A stretch of 64,000 nt of DNA from a virus. Shown here one piece after another: positions 30,346 to 39,468 of the stretch (position 1 is the first letter of the stretch; the number at the start of each line of letters is the position of its first letter). The stretch spans positions 26,152 through 90,151 of the IMG/VR virus record IMGVR_UViG_3300037010_002261. One strand, given 5' to 3'. The position numbers were made by a program, and so were the translations under genes. The notes beneath the pieces are model-generated. The model did not search any database. It was not told where the DNA came from and saw only the letters and a list, made by a program, of their open reading frames with translations.

Positions 30346-31412
30346 GTTGCGAGTCCTTCTTCGGGTGTGTCTTCAACGTCAAGATCGAGCGAGCTGAAGC
30401 GCTCGTCAACGGCTTTGAGCTTCGGGTGGTTGAGGCAGAGCTCGACGATCTCAGCCGTCAGCTCTTTGTCCATGAACTTGCGGCTGACGCCTTCATAGTC
30501 CAGGGTGTTCCAGGCCGCTGACTTGGTGATGACCTCGTCTTCGCGGAGACGCTCCAGCAAGCCGCTGGTCGGGTCCAGGCCCACATCGTACGGCACTTCG
30601 AGCTCGACCTTTGAGCCGATGAGCGAGAAGCGCGACTTGAAGGTCTCAGCCTTGAGGCGAATGCCGATCGTCGTCTTGTTGCCCTTGGCGTCCTCGTCAC
30701 GCAGCTTGAGCTTGGTGATGATTGGGATCTGGCTGCAAGCGTAGCGCAGGGACGGCGTCACAGAGTACATGCCTTCGCCCTTCAGCGGGTCGGCTGAGTA
30801 GACGTGCGCGGTTGTGACCAGCGTCATGTTGGTCATCTTCATCCGGGAGACCATGGTCTTCAGGAAGTGCTTGATCTGCTTGGCTTGCTGACCTTGGTCG
30901 CCCTTCTGGTCGCCCTTGGAGAAGTTCTCGTTCTCCGCTTCCGTCAAAAGCATAGACAACGAGTCGATGCCCACAAAGACTTTGGGCGCCTCTGGATTGT
31001 ACTTCCCGTAGTCCTTGAGGTATAGACCTACGAAGTCGGACAAAACATCGACCACGTCGTTCACCGTCACGACCTGCACAGGCTGGAAGTGATCCGGGCT
31101 CACGTTGACGCCGACGCGCTTAAGGTAGTTGTAGTCGAGCGCATTCTCGGTGTCGATGGCGAGCACGTATGCACCTTCGGCCTGAGCCTGCTTCATGCCG
31201 TTGGTCAGCAGGAAGGACTTGCCCGAGTCAGACGGGCCAGCCAGCGCGGTCACGCGGCCTTGCGGGAAGCCGAAGCGATAGCTTCCCGAGATAATCCGGT
31301 TCAACGCATAGTTGCCGGTGCTGTACCAGAACGCCGGCGGCTTGGCGTCCAGGTTAACGTTCTCGAGCTTCGAGGCGTTCTTGCGAAAGTCCTTGAGGAA
31401 TTTCAGTGTCAT
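30342..31412 (-). CDS. uvsX: UvsX RecA-like recombinase, 356 aa
   Basis: Walker A GPSDSGKS (about residue 59), VLAIDTENALD, a Walker B VFVGIDSLSMLL, and an MKMTNMTLVTTAHVY strand are RecA-fold core elements in the UvsX form. It catalyses strand invasion in recombination-dependent replication. C-terminal acidic tail (DLDVEDTPEEG) as in T4. Its ATG overlaps the stop of a 48-aa upstream ORF. Confidence 0.9.
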   Translation of the reverse strand: MTLKFLKDFRKNASKLENVNLDAKPPAFWYSTGNYALNRIISGSYRFGFPQGRVTALAGPSDSGKSFLLTNGMKQAQAEGAYVLAIDTENALDYNYLKRVGVNVSPDHFQPVQVVTVNDVVDVLSDFVGLYLKDYGKYNPEAPKVFVGIDSLSMLLTEAENENFSKGDQKGDQGQQAKQIKHFLKTMVSRMKMTNMTLVTTAHVYSADPLKGEGMYSVTPSLRYACSQIPIITKLKLRDEDAKGNKTTIGIRLKAETFKSRFSLIGSKVELEVPYDVGLDPTSGLLERLREDEVITKSAAWNTLDYEGVSRKFMDKELTAEIVELCLNHPKLKAVDERFSSLDLDVEDTPEEGLAT

Positions 31413-31555
31413 TGGGCGAGGTTGTTGACGAAGGCCACCGCGAGAGCGAGGCCGCTGCTGTGCACGCCATACGGGCTGTGCGTCAGCGTAAAGGTTAACT
31501 GTGCCGAAGGTTGGCTAGCCGAGAGCCCATTGCAGGCTCCTGAGAGGGTGTTCAT
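31409..31555 (-). CDS. Small ORF coupled to uvsX, 48 aa
   Basis: ATG at 31555, TGA overlapping the uvsX start. Begins MNTLSGACNGLSASQPSAQL and ends in a hydrophobic LALAVAFVNNLAQ. Unknown; may be a real small protein or a coupling leader. Confidence 0.4.
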   Translation of the reverse strand: MNTLSGACNGLSASQPSAQLTFTLTHSPYGVHSSGLALAVAFVNNLAQ

Positions 31556-31609
31556 ATGCTATGCTTCCAGAGAAGAGAAAGGGAGGCCGAAGCCTCCCTC
31601 ATTGCGAGC

Positions 31610-32506
31610 TTACTTAGCTGCGCGGTCCTTGTTGATGCGAGCCAGCAGGGCGCGGGCGCGATCGGAAGCAGAGCCGCCTTCAGCCGGAGGAGCGCCGTCA
31701 GCGGCCGGAGTTGCGGCCGACAGCACTGGGGTTTCCTTCGGAGAGTCCACGTTCGGCGAGCCGGTGGTGTCGCCTTCGCGCGAGTCCTCGTAGGACTTGC
31801 CGGTCAGGAAGGCCTCGATTTGGGCCTGCATGACATCAGCTTCCACACGAGCGAAGCGGAACTTGTTAAGGTCCACCAGCTCCAGACGGGAGAGGATGTT
31901 CTCTGGGATCGCCGAAGCCTTCCGCACGAACTCCGAAGAGGAGTAGTCGGCGTACTCGCCCTGCTTCGTCTTCATGATCTTGAAGTCGAAGCCTTCCAGG
32001 AGGTCATACGGAGCGACATCGAAGTCGCCGCTTGCGATCGAGGTCTCGACACGCTTGAAGAGCTTCGGGCCTAGGGAGACCAGGCGGACCGGGTTGTCTT
32101 CGGGCTTGATCGGGTACTCGAACGGGGAATGCATCACCAGGCCGGCGCCGATGTAGTCGATCTTGCGCCAGAAGAGCTTGCCCATCTTCTCGTCGCCGAG
32201 CTCGTTGTAGTACTTCGCCGAAGCGGCGCACGCCGGGCAGTGAGCCTCGTGGCCGTCATGCATCTTCAGGCAAGCGATGCGCTTCTTCTTGCCGTTGATC
32301 GTGAACTCGTGGTACTTGTTTTCGACGATGAAGCCCAGCGGGTTTTCTTCATTTGCGTCAGGGAGGAAACGGAAGAGAGCCGTTTCACCGAAGCCCATCT
32401 TGTAGAATGGGTAGAACTTGTCCCAGAAGCCGGTGTTTTCGTTGGAACCACCGCCAGTGGTGCGCTTGCCGAATGCAGCCTTGAGTTGGTCGAATGAGAG
32501 AGCCAT
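31610..32506 (-). CDS. gp32-like single-stranded DNA-binding protein, 298 aa
   Basis: Basic N-terminus, then FWDKFYPFYKMGFGETALFR and FRFLPDANEENPLGF, a zinc site with ACLKMHDGHEAHCPACA (C, H, C, C ligands), WRKIDYIGAGLVM, and a long acidic low-complexity C-terminal tail ending in ARALLARINKDRAAK. This is the T4 gp32 architecture. It coats ssDNA and recruits replication and recombination partners through the tail. Confidence 0.9.
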   Translation of the reverse strand: MALSFDQLKAAFGKRTTGGGSNENTGFWDKFYPFYKMGFGETALFRFLPDANEENPLGFIVENKYHEFTINGKKKRIACLKMHDGHEAHCPACAASAKYYNELGDEKMGKLFWRKIDYIGAGLVMHSPFEYPIKPEDNPVRLVSLGPKLFKRVETSIASGDFDVAPYDLLEGFDFKIMKTKQGEYADYSSSEFVRKASAIPENILSRLELVDLNKFRFARVEADVMQAQIEAFLTGKSYEDSREGDTTGSPNVDSPKETPVLSAATPAADGAPPAEGGSASDRARALLARINKDRAAK

Positions 32507-32564
32507 GATGTTTACCTGTTACCTTATAAAAAGATCAGCAATATCAGTTATGCTGAACGCTATA

Positions 32565-32578
32565 TTTATAGCCGAGTT
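32565..32578 (-). promoter_or_regulatory. Late-type TATAAATA box upstream of the gp32-like gene
   Basis: On the minus strand the sequence reads GGCTATAAATATAG, the full T4 late consensus TATAAATA, about 60 bases before the ATG. Confidence 0.5.
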
Positions 32579-32628
32579 GATTATATGATCCTTCCGTTTG
32601 CCCATGCATTTTGGAAAGAGCGGGATAT

Positions 32629-32982
32629 TTACCGTGCTTCAATGTCAGCCAAAAAGGCAACGAGCTGCTCGAGCACGGCTTGAATGTCAGGCCGAATGAA
32701 GTGCAGCTGAGCAATAGCCGAACGGGCGATAGCCGCATCCTTGATCCCATGCTTAGCCAGCATCTTGCGAGCACCGTGCTTTGCCGATGCGATGACCTGC
32801 TTGCTAGAACAGGCGATACAGTATGACCTGCCTTCAACGGGAGTCGTCTCGCACATCACGCACAGCCCAAGCAACTTAAGTCGTTGATAGCGCCCTTTAT
32901 GCGACTGAGACTGATTCTGGTCTTTGCTAACCTTTTGGGTACGGCGATCACCCGAATCGGGCTTGATAAGTTCAACGCTCAT
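32629..32982 (-). CDS. Zinc-finger-containing small protein, 117 aa
   Basis: LLGLCVMCETTPVEGRSYC with IAC gives two CxxC pairs about 12 residues apart. The basic N-terminus is rich in Lys, Gln and Ser. ATG 32982 chosen over a TTG further upstream. Possibly DNA-binding; function unknown. Confidence 0.5.
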   Translation of the reverse strand: MSVELIKPDSGDRRTQKVSKDQNQSQSHKGRYQRLKLLGLCVMCETTPVEGRSYCIACSSKQVIASAKHGARKMLAKHGIKDAAIARSAIAQLHFIRPDIQAVLEQLVAFLADIEAR

Positions 32983-33083
32983 GAGCTTGTCCAATTAAGG
33001 CAGCCAATCTAGTTGATTGGGCGGGTACCAAGAATCATTATATACTCAAATGCCCGCTCAGAGGCCATTTTGGCCAAGCAACT

Positions 33084-34694
33084 TTAGAGGATCGCCATCG
33101 GCATCGGCTCCATGTCCCTGCCTGCATACTCGCCCATGCCCAGCTCCTCGCCCGTGCCTTGACGGCTGCGGTACAGCCGATCGAAGGCGTCATCGTCGTA
33201 AGCGGTTACGTACTTGAACAAGCGCGTGATGATCAAGCAAGCTGAGACGCAGTCATCGGTCGCGCCCGGTTTGGCAGCGTAGATGCCGTCGGTTCGGCTT
33301 TGAGCGTAGTTCTTGAACTCGTTGATCAGGTCCTTGGAGCGGACAGTCATCGAGCCTGACTCAAGCAGGCGCTTCAGGTCTTTGGAGGCCTCCTTCTTAG
33401 TGGAGGCGTTGGTGTTCATGCCGAGCTTCTCACCAACGCTGATCAGCTCGCCTTCGCCTGGGAACTTCTCATCCTTGTAGTAGAGGGTCGAGATGACCTT
33501 GCCGCATGAGTTGTTCTCGTAAGACCACATCAGCTTAGCCTTGTTGCTGGTCAGGTAGTTGATGATCCACTTGATCTTGTCGAACAGCTCCGCTTCACTT
33601 ACCTTGTTAGAGCGGAACTCGGCTACCTGCACAAGTCTAGTGTCAAAGACCTCGACGACGGACGAGTCCTGACCCAGGCCCTCTGCCACGTCACAGCCAA
33701 CCAAGTACTCCTTGCGAGGGTCGATGCGTTCATAGAAGTTGAAGCCGTTGTCCTTGAACAACGGGTCTTGGGACTTCCAGCTGTTAGCTATTAGTGAGCT
33801 AATCAGCAGCGGGTCATTGGATAGGAACTCGCACGCGTACTCTTGGCGGAACATCAGCTCGCCGACCTTGGCGATCATTCGCTTCTTGTAGAGGATGCCC
33901 TCCTTAGAGGTTTCATCGCCGGCGCCCCGGTCCGGGTGGTCATACCACGGCGCAAAGACCGGATGGAAGTTGATGTCGATCTCCTCTTCGTCATTAACGA
34001 CCGTCGTCTCTTCAGCCATGCCTTGCCGCCACAACTGAGCAAACATGTCCGAGTCGCCGTTAGGCGTTGAGGAGATGATGCATCGGCCACCTGTTGACAG
34101 GGTTGGCGCAAGCGAAGTCCACATCGCTTGCTGGATTTGCCGGTTGACAAAAGCCAGCTCGTCAATCATCAGGAGCGAGATCGAGCGACCGCGACCCGTG
34201 CCTTCGGTGGTAGCCGATGACTTGATGGTTGAGCCATTGTCGAGAGCGATCTCGTGGCGGTTGAAGTAGATGCAGCCTGGCTTGAGCCACATCGGGAGCT
34301 CTTCATAGGAGAACCGGATCCGGTTCAGCACGTCCATAGCAGCGTCATTGTCCTTGGACGCCACCAGGATGTAGTTGGAGGAATCTTCGCCGGCGGCTAC
34401 CGATGGGTCACGATAGAAGCAGGCAAACCAGAGGAGGAAAGCGGCAATAACCGTGGTCTTGCCCATCTGCCGACCCAGCATAACGATGCTGTCCTTGTGG
34501 TTCATGAAGGACCTGACGGCCTTCTCTTGATAGTCGTACATCAAGAACGGAATCGAACCTCGGACCGGGTGCTGCACCTTCATGTACGTGCGCATGAAGT
34601 AGATCGGATCATTCATGCAACGAGCCAGCTCCATGACCTGCTGGTGGGTGTAGTTTTCTACCTGGTTGGGCTTCTTGATGAACTCGCTTTTCAT
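33084..34694 (-). CDS. Terminase large subunit (gp17-like), 536 aa
   Basis: Walker A VMLGRQMGKT (about residue 60), Walker B SLLMIDELAF, coupling motif IISSTPNG, then an RNase H-like nuclease domain beginning VGCDVAEGLGQDSSVV with a later CVSACLI region. This is the ATP-driven DNA packaging motor and headful nuclease. The start at 34694 lies five bases after a CTAAATA late box; the frame is open further upstream but runs back through a terminator. Ends FDRLYRSRQGTGEELG and a methionine-rich tail. Confidence 0.92.
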   Translation of the reverse strand: MKSEFIKKPNQVENYTHQQVMELARCMNDPIYFMRTYMKVQHPVRGSIPFLMYDYQEKAVRSFMNHKDSIVMLGRQMGKTTVIAAFLLWFACFYRDPSVAAGEDSSNYILVASKDNDAAMDVLNRIRFSYEELPMWLKPGCIYFNRHEIALDNGSTIKSSATTEGTGRGRSISLLMIDELAFVNRQIQQAMWTSLAPTLSTGGRCIISSTPNGDSDMFAQLWRQGMAEETTVVNDEEEIDINFHPVFAPWYDHPDRGAGDETSKEGILYKKRMIAKVGELMFRQEYACEFLSNDPLLISSLIANSWKSQDPLFKDNGFNFYERIDPRKEYLVGCDVAEGLGQDSSVVEVFDTRLVQVAEFRSNKVSEAELFDKIKWIINYLTSNKAKLMWSYENNSCGKVISTLYYKDEKFPGEGELISVGEKLGMNTNASTKKEASKDLKRLLESGSMTVRSKDLINEFKNYAQSRTDGIYAAKPGATDDCVSACLIITRLFKYVTAYDDDAFDRLYRSRQGTGEELGMGEYAGRDMEPMPMAIL

Positions 34695-34712
34695 GCGGCT
34701 ATTTAGCACGCA

Positions 34713-34739
34713 TGAAAAAAAAGGACCCGCAGGTCCTTT
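34713..34739 (-). terminator. Intrinsic terminator upstream of the terminase gene
   Basis: On the minus strand: AAAGGACC-TGCG-GGTCCTTT followed by a T run. It separates the transcript from 35354 from the late terminase transcript. The stretch 34740-34958 holds no gene I can support. Confidence 0.75.
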
Positions 34740-34958
34740 CAAAATGTAACTGTTGAGGGTTGAGTCTGAGCACATAGCAGCGTCAAGCACTACTTGCTCA
34801 AACCCGCGCTTCACCCACTTTTCATGGCCTTCATCAGGGTTACGAATTCCATCGAAGGCTCTGTGTTTGTGCCCCATATGTAAGAGTAAGCACGCCATAC
34901 AGCGCACACCCCAAGTCTGTCCGCCGGTTGTAAACTCGAGCGAAACACAGAGCCTCGC

Positions 34959-35354
34959 TCACAGGGCCTCAAACGTGACGAAGCGTGGCAGGAACTCGGT
35001 GTGGATGACGTTGATCGGCTTATCCTGCACCAGCGCGTCAAGCTCATCATCGGTGAAGGTAGACGGGCTAAGGGTGAATGCAGGGCCTGAGTTCTTGGTG
35101 ATAATCATCACCTTTGACGGGCTCTTGTAGAGCACGGTGCCAGGGGTCGCCGTGACTTTCTCGACACGGACACCGTTCTCGCCGTCCTCAGTCTTGAACG
35201 GCGTGCCGTCATGATCAAGGGTGTACTTGTAGTACTTGTTCTTGCCCTTCTCGACGCATGCGGACTCGACGACCTTGCAGACGCACCGGTCTCTGGGATG
35301 ACCTTTGGAGAAGAAGACCACCTGGGTGCCTGTGGGGTACAGCTCGAGCGCCAT
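34959..35354 (-). CDS. Hypothetical protein, 131 aa
   Basis: Strand-rich with a KYYKYTLDHDGTPFKTEDGE segment and several Cys (DRCVCKVVESAC). No known family. It has its own promoter with an overlapping inverted repeat and ends before the terminator at 34739, so it is a monocistronic, probably regulated unit. Confidence 0.55.
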   Translation of the reverse strand: MALELYPTGTQVVFFSKGHPRDRCVCKVVESACVEKGKNKYYKYTLDHDGTPFKTEDGENGVRVEKVTATPGTVLYKSPSKVMIITKNSGPAFTLSPSTFTDDELDALVQDKPINVIHTEFLPRFVTFEAL

Positions 35355-35371
35355 GACTGACTCCTAAGTTT

Positions 35372-35419
35372 CTAACTAACGGTTAGTTAGATTGTAACCC
35401 AAGAGTCAGCTCGTGTAAA
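35372..35419 (-). promoter_or_regulatory. Promoter with a 19-bp palindromic operator
   Basis: Minus strand TTTACA (35414-35419), 17 bases, TACAAT (35391-35396). Directly downstream is CTAACTAAC-C-GTTAGTTAG (35372-35390), a perfect inverted repeat at the expected transcription start, then CTTAGGAG. The repeat looks like a repressor site. Confidence 0.65.
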
Positions 35420-35422
35420 CAC

Positions 35423-36217
35423 CTATTGCGGGCACGATGTCGCCTTGAGGGCGGCAGCGGATGTCGGGGTCGCCCACAGCTGTGGGTAGCTCACGTTAGC
35501 TGGCATCGGGAAGGTGACGCTTGTCTGGCGCTGGACCTCTGGCAAGCTCGACTTGAAGGTTTCAATGCCGGCATGCTTGCCATCTTCGTGCTTGAACAGG
35601 AAGACCTGCGCCTCGCCGGTCATGATGTCCACAATGACCTTGTAGAAGGCGTGCGGCACCACGACACGGTTCTTGCCGATCGTGCTGTCTTGCACGCCAT
35701 AGACTGGACCCACGTAGATAAGCAGCGGGTGCAGGCGTGAGACTGACCAGCTACGTGTCGTGCTTTCAAGGGCTTTCCACACGCCGCGGTTGAATGACGG
35801 CAGCTGAGGTGCCATGTTGGTTAAGTAGAACGACTCGCGCTCTGCCTCAACGTCCCAACGCATGTCGCTGTTGTTAGCCATGTGGCCTGTGTCATAGCCG
35901 CTCTTGTTGTAGTCAGCGAGCGATGCACGGTCAGCCTTCTTGAGGCTTTGGTCAACAGCGAAGGCATTGGTCCGCTTGCCACAGCCTACGCTGTTTGTAG
36001 GCACCAGCACGTAGGAGACCCACACCGGTACCTTAGCCTGCGGGTCATACTCGACCGCATAAGCCTTGCGGCACTGACCTAATGTGCGCTGCTTACGGCC
36101 CTTAGGAGCGCCGTAGGGTAGCTGGTCCTTGCATTCGCTTAGCGGCCGAGGTGGCTGCTGGGGAGCCGCTTGTACGGCTCCTACTAACAGCGCGAGCGAG
36201 AGGAGCCAAGCCTTCAT
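35423..36217 (-). CDS. Exported DNA/RNA non-specific endonuclease, 264 aa
   Basis: A clear signal peptide (KAWLLSLALLVGAVQA, cleavage near residue 18). The catalytic motif is YDTGHMANNSDM, where most family members have DRGH; then TNMAPQLPSFNRGVWKALE supplies the metal-binding Asn. This is the Serratia-nuclease fold. It would act in the periplasm or outside the cell, degrading nucleic acid. Possible roles: destroying DNA of competing phages or scavenging nucleotides. Confidence 0.8.
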   Translation of the reverse strand: MKAWLLSLALLVGAVQAAPQQPPRPLSECKDQLPYGAPKGRKQRTLGQCRKAYAVEYDPQAKVPVWVSYVLVPTNSVGCGKRTNAFAVDQSLKKADRASLADYNKSGYDTGHMANNSDMRWDVEAERESFYLTNMAPQLPSFNRGVWKALESTTRSWSVSRLHPLLIYVGPVYGVQDSTIGKNRVVVPHAFYKVIVDIMTGEAQVFLFKHEDGKHAGIETFKSSLPEVQRQTSVTFPMPANVSYPQLWATPTSAAALKATSCPQ

Positions 36218-37056
36218 TGCAGCTTCGGCTCACAAACGGACACTGAGTACTGGTAGCTAGGCGATTCATTGATCGCACAGTACTGACGACCGGTATCAAT
36301 GGAGCGCCACAGGTTGCAATAGCAAGCTGCTCCGACCTTGACCGAACCGGTCACCTTCGGGTCCAACTTGCCATTGAGGGGCGTAGATGAGTATGTCGGG
36401 CGTGTCGCGGCGGTGCCGTTGAGCGGCACGGTGTAGCCGGTGAACATGTCAACGCCTACCAACCTGTAGAGCTCAGCTGGGATGTTGTCAGGGTTATCCT
36501 TGACCTTCGCGGTCCACAGCGCGTTGAGCGCGGTCACCGGCGAGGTTGACGCAAGCACGGCTGCCATGTCATTGAAGAAGGTCGAGTTTGAGTAGGTCAG
36601 CTTCGAGACCACGACAAACTGAGGCTCGTACATGACCTTGTTGGAGCAATACCACCAAGCCCAAACGCCCGTATCAGACGAGTTAGTTCGGAGCCTAGTG
36701 CCCGTACCGATCGGCTTCGGCCAGCACTTCGGCAGGGGCGCTACGGCGGAACCTGATGCTGGCGTGCTCGGCGGGGTTACAGCTCCGGCTTGCTTATAGT
36801 AGCAAGCCTTAGCGGCTCCGTGAGCCGGGTCCATGAAGTAGTCATTGGAGCAAGCGATCGACCCTGACAGGCCCTGCTTGACAGTGAACATACCCTCGAT
36901 GCCATATGACACGTCATACGTACCTGCAAACGGTAACACGCATGTTTCATTTTCGGCTGAACAGTACACGCCGGCGCTGGTTTGCGGCGTTGTTGAGCCT
37001 TGGGCTGCGGCGAAGCCTGAGACGGCGAGGAGAGCTATAGCTATGAGATGCTTCAT
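36214..37056 (-). CDS. Exported protein of unknown function, 280 aa
   Basis: Signal peptide KHLIAIALLAVSGFAAA, then many Cys residues (at least eight in the mature part), fitting disulfide bonds in the periplasm. Contains DTGVWAWWYCSNKVMYEPQF. Overlaps the exported nuclease gene by four bases and is transcribed with it, so they may act together. Confidence 0.6.
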   Translation of the reverse strand: MKHLIAIALLAVSGFAAAQGSTTPQTSAGVYCSAENETCVLPFAGTYDVSYGIEGMFTVKQGLSGSIACSNDYFMDPAHGAAKACYYKQAGAVTPPSTPASGSAVAPLPKCWPKPIGTGTRLRTNSSDTGVWAWWYCSNKVMYEPQFVVVSKLTYSNSTFFNDMAAVLASTSPVTALNALWTAKVKDNPDNIPAELYRLVGVDMFTGYTVPLNGTAATRPTYSSTPLNGKLDPKVTGSVKVGAACYCNLWRSIDTGRQYCAINESPSYQYSVSVCEPKLQ

Positions 37057-37060
37057 GTTT

Positions 37061-37741
37061 TTAGGCTAGGTTTTCAAGCTTGTATTTCGTCCTGTACACG
37101 AGGGCTTGAACCTCGTCTACCAGGTTGTGAATGAAAGTTTCAGCAGGGCTAAATGCGTGGTGGCCTGCTGCACACACAGCGGTGAGCGCGTCCATGAACA
37201 GCCTGATCTCCTCGTCTACAGTGTCAGCGTGCGAGGTCATGCTCTGCACGTCACCCATGACAGGGCCCATGATTCCGTGAACGCCTTGCACAACTTCAGC
37301 GATCTCGTCAGCCTTGTCGATCAGCCCTTGGTACAGGTCGCCGAGGGCAACATGCTTTGAGAAGGACTTGGTCCGTAGGTGCAGCTGATGCGCACGGTCC
37401 CGAGCGCTGAAGAGGATCGAGATGAAGTCACGAGCGGTCGACGCCAACTCAGCGCCAGCAGGAGTAGGCGGCAGCTCTGGCTCAACTGTAGGCAAAGGCT
37501 CTGGGTCAACAGCGGTAGGCGGCAGGATCGCCGAAGCTGACGGGTACTTATGTTGATTGTCACAGATGTCATTACCGTTCGGCCGCTTCTCGCGCGCAAC
37601 ACCCGGAGAGCCGCACTGTGGGCAAAAACCGTAGACAGCTGCGAACGGTTCTGGTTCAGGCAAAGCAGGCGCGTCAAACTGAGTCAAGTCAACGACGGGT
37701 TCGCCGTCAGCGAGATGTTGGAGTACGTCTAGGATAGGCAT
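37061..37741 (-). CDS. Zinc-ribbon protein with a helical (ferritin-like) C-terminus, 226 aa
   Basis: A zinc knuckle FCPQCGSPG with a later CDN lies at residues about 39-65, followed by a Pro/Glu linker. The C-terminal 120 residues, including ARDRAHQLHLRTKSFSKHVA and LGDLYQGLIDKADEIAEVVQ, form a four-helix bundle reminiscent of Dps-like phage proteins (DUF5856 type). Assignment by pattern only. Confidence 0.4.
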   Translation of the reverse strand: MPILDVLQHLADGEPVVDLTQFDAPALPEPEPFAAVYGFCPQCGSPGVAREKRPNGNDICDNQHKYPSASAILPPTAVDPEPLPTVEPELPPTPAGAELASTARDFISILFSARDRAHQLHLRTKSFSKHVALGDLYQGLIDKADEIAEVVQGVHGIMGPVMGDVQSMTSHADTVDEEIRLFMDALTAVCAAGHHAFSPAETFIHNLVDEVQALVYRTKYKLENLA

Positions 37742-37762
37742 GGAATGTTCCTCTAGACTTAC

Positions 37763-38281
37763 TTATAGTAACCATGACGGCAGCTCATCAACGCCATAGA
37801 GGAACATGGGAACATTAGCAATGTCAATCCGTCCAAGAAAGTCCAACCCTGGGAGCTGCATGTTGCCTATGCAAAGCAGCTCTAGCTTGTTGCTAAGCAA
37901 GTAATGCCCGAGCAGCCGCATGCTGCGCTCATCGCTCCAGTCTACAGGCTTAGCGCCTTCATATACATTGTGCATGACATGCTCGAACAAACTATAGTCA
38001 TACGCGTCTGTCATGAAGTTGAAGACGATGTCCGAGAGTAAGCCTTCAAAGGAGACCGAGTAGTCGATGAATTCTAACCCATCCCCTACGTCCATGCCAA
38101 TTTGGAACGGCGATTCTTCCTCATGCGCCGAGCGATGCACAGCGAGGACACGGTGACAGCCAGGCACCTGGAGCTTGACTCGCAGGATGCCCAGGTGAAC
38201 TATGGTAGCTTGGAGCGGGCCGAGAGCAAAAACCTCTACAAGCCGCTGCTGCAGCTTGAGGGCCTCGGCCCGTTCGCTCAT
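37763..38281 (-). CDS. LQQ-family protein, 172 aa
   Basis: Starts RAEALKLQQRLVEVFALGPL followed by strands (TIVHLGILRVKLQVPG). The C-terminal 90 residues are unique. Overlaps the upstream 384-aa gene by four bases. Confidence 0.6.
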   Translation of the reverse strand: MSERAEALKLQQRLVEVFALGPLQATIVHLGILRVKLQVPGCHRVLAVHRSAHEEESPFQIGMDVGDGLEFIDYSVSFEGLLSDIVFNFMTDAYDYSLFEHVMHNVYEGAKPVDWSDERSMRLLGHYLLSNKLELLCIGNMQLPGLDFLGRIDIANVPMFLYGVDELPSWLL

Positions 38282-39432
38282 GCCTTGCCGCCGAAGACCT
38301 TCAGCATCTTCTCTTCGGAAGGTGCATCGAGCTTGGTGCCGTCGGCCTTGACCACGTCATGGAAGGTGGTCGGGAACTGATAGAAGGTATTGCCCAGCGA
38401 GGTGCGGTTGATGATGACCTTGTTGCGCACCGTAAAGCTCGAGCCGTCAGCAAACTTGACCACCATCTCGGAGGTCAGCGTGCCGGCGCCGTTGTGCAGC
38501 TTGACCGGCGAGCTGGGCAGCACGTCGATGCTGGTCAGGTTGCCCTTGGCGTCCAACAGGGCAGACAGCTTGAGGGCGTTCTTGTGCAAGAACTTCTCCT
38601 CGATTATCTTGCGCTGAATAGCAGCCTCGTGCTTCGGAAAAGCATCTGCGTTGGCAGTACGCTTCAGCTCGGTGTACACGCGCTTGTCGTCCCAGCCCTT
38701 GGCCTTGAAGTCGTACGTCTTGTTGAAGACCATTGAGTCGATGGGGTTTTTGAAAGGCTTGACCTCGGTTTGGCCCTTGCACGCAGCGTCAAGGCCAGCC
38801 AGCACGCGCTCGAACCAAGCCTGCACTTGCTTCTCGAAGTCATCGAGCGGCGGCGTGATGCTCTTCAGCAGGTTGGTGCGCACCGTGGCCACAGCGTGAG
38901 CCGAACCCATGCGCGAAGCGAACTCATTCGCCGCATTCAAGTTTGGGCGGCGCCCCTTGATGACCTTGCTTTGGGTGGCCTTGAAGGCGTCCATGCAGTA
39001 GCTATAGGCATCACCGAGCCGGCGGAGCTGCGCAATTGCGGCTTTGCTTTCGGCATCATTCAGGACCTTTTCCATCGCGTCGAGGGTCCTGATTGCTTTC
39101 TTGTAGTTCGTGCCGTTGATGTGGTGCTCGGGGTAGATGTCGGCGTCATTGAGCACCTTCTGGTTCGGCTGTTGATAGCCAAACCACGGAGCGGCGTAGT
39201 CGACCTTTTCCCAAGCCGTGTCGAAGATGCGGTTGACGGCGTCCTTGGCTTCGACATGAACCGTGTTGTACACAGCGTCGGCCTTGGCGCCGTCCTCGAA
39301 GGCCTTGATGGGAGCTTCGTAGTAGCGCTCGAACTTCCTGACATCGATCAGGTCATGGACCGTGTCCAGCTTCGCGATGATGTCAAAGCCTGTGTGGGCG
39401 TTTTCAGCGATGAAGGTCTTGAGTTCGGCCAT
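38278..39432 (-). CDS. Hypothetical protein, 384 aa
   Basis: Largely helical, charged, without known motifs. Contains FDTAWEKVDYAAPWFGYQQP and a C-terminal strand pair (VVKFADGSSFTVRNKVIINR) that could be a small beta domain. It has its own early-type promoter, so it is unlikely to be a late structural gene. Confidence 0.55.
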   Translation of the reverse strand: MAELKTFIAENAHTGFDIIAKLDTVHDLIDVRKFERYYEAPIKAFEDGAKADAVYNTVHVEAKDAVNRIFDTAWEKVDYAAPWFGYQQPNQKVLNDADIYPEHHINGTNYKKAIRTLDAMEKVLNDAESKAAIAQLRRLGDAYSYCMDAFKATQSKVIKGRRPNLNAANEFASRMGSAHAVATVRTNLLKSITPPLDDFEKQVQAWFERVLAGLDAACKGQTEVKPFKNPIDSMVFNKTYDFKAKGWDDKRVYTELKRTANADAFPKHEAAIQRKIIEEKFLHKNALKLSALLDAKGNLTSIDVLPSSPVKLHNGAGTLTSEMVVKFADGSSFTVRNKVIINRTSLGNTFYQFPTTFHDVVKADGTKLDAPSEEKMLKVFGGKA

Positions 39433-39468
39433 GTTGCGCTCCTAAGTATCCGTACCGTGAATAGTATG

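Noticed and set aside
34695-34907. An N-terminal extension of the terminase by 71 codons
   Set aside because: It would read through an intrinsic terminator and the late box; the T4-like protein begins at 34694.
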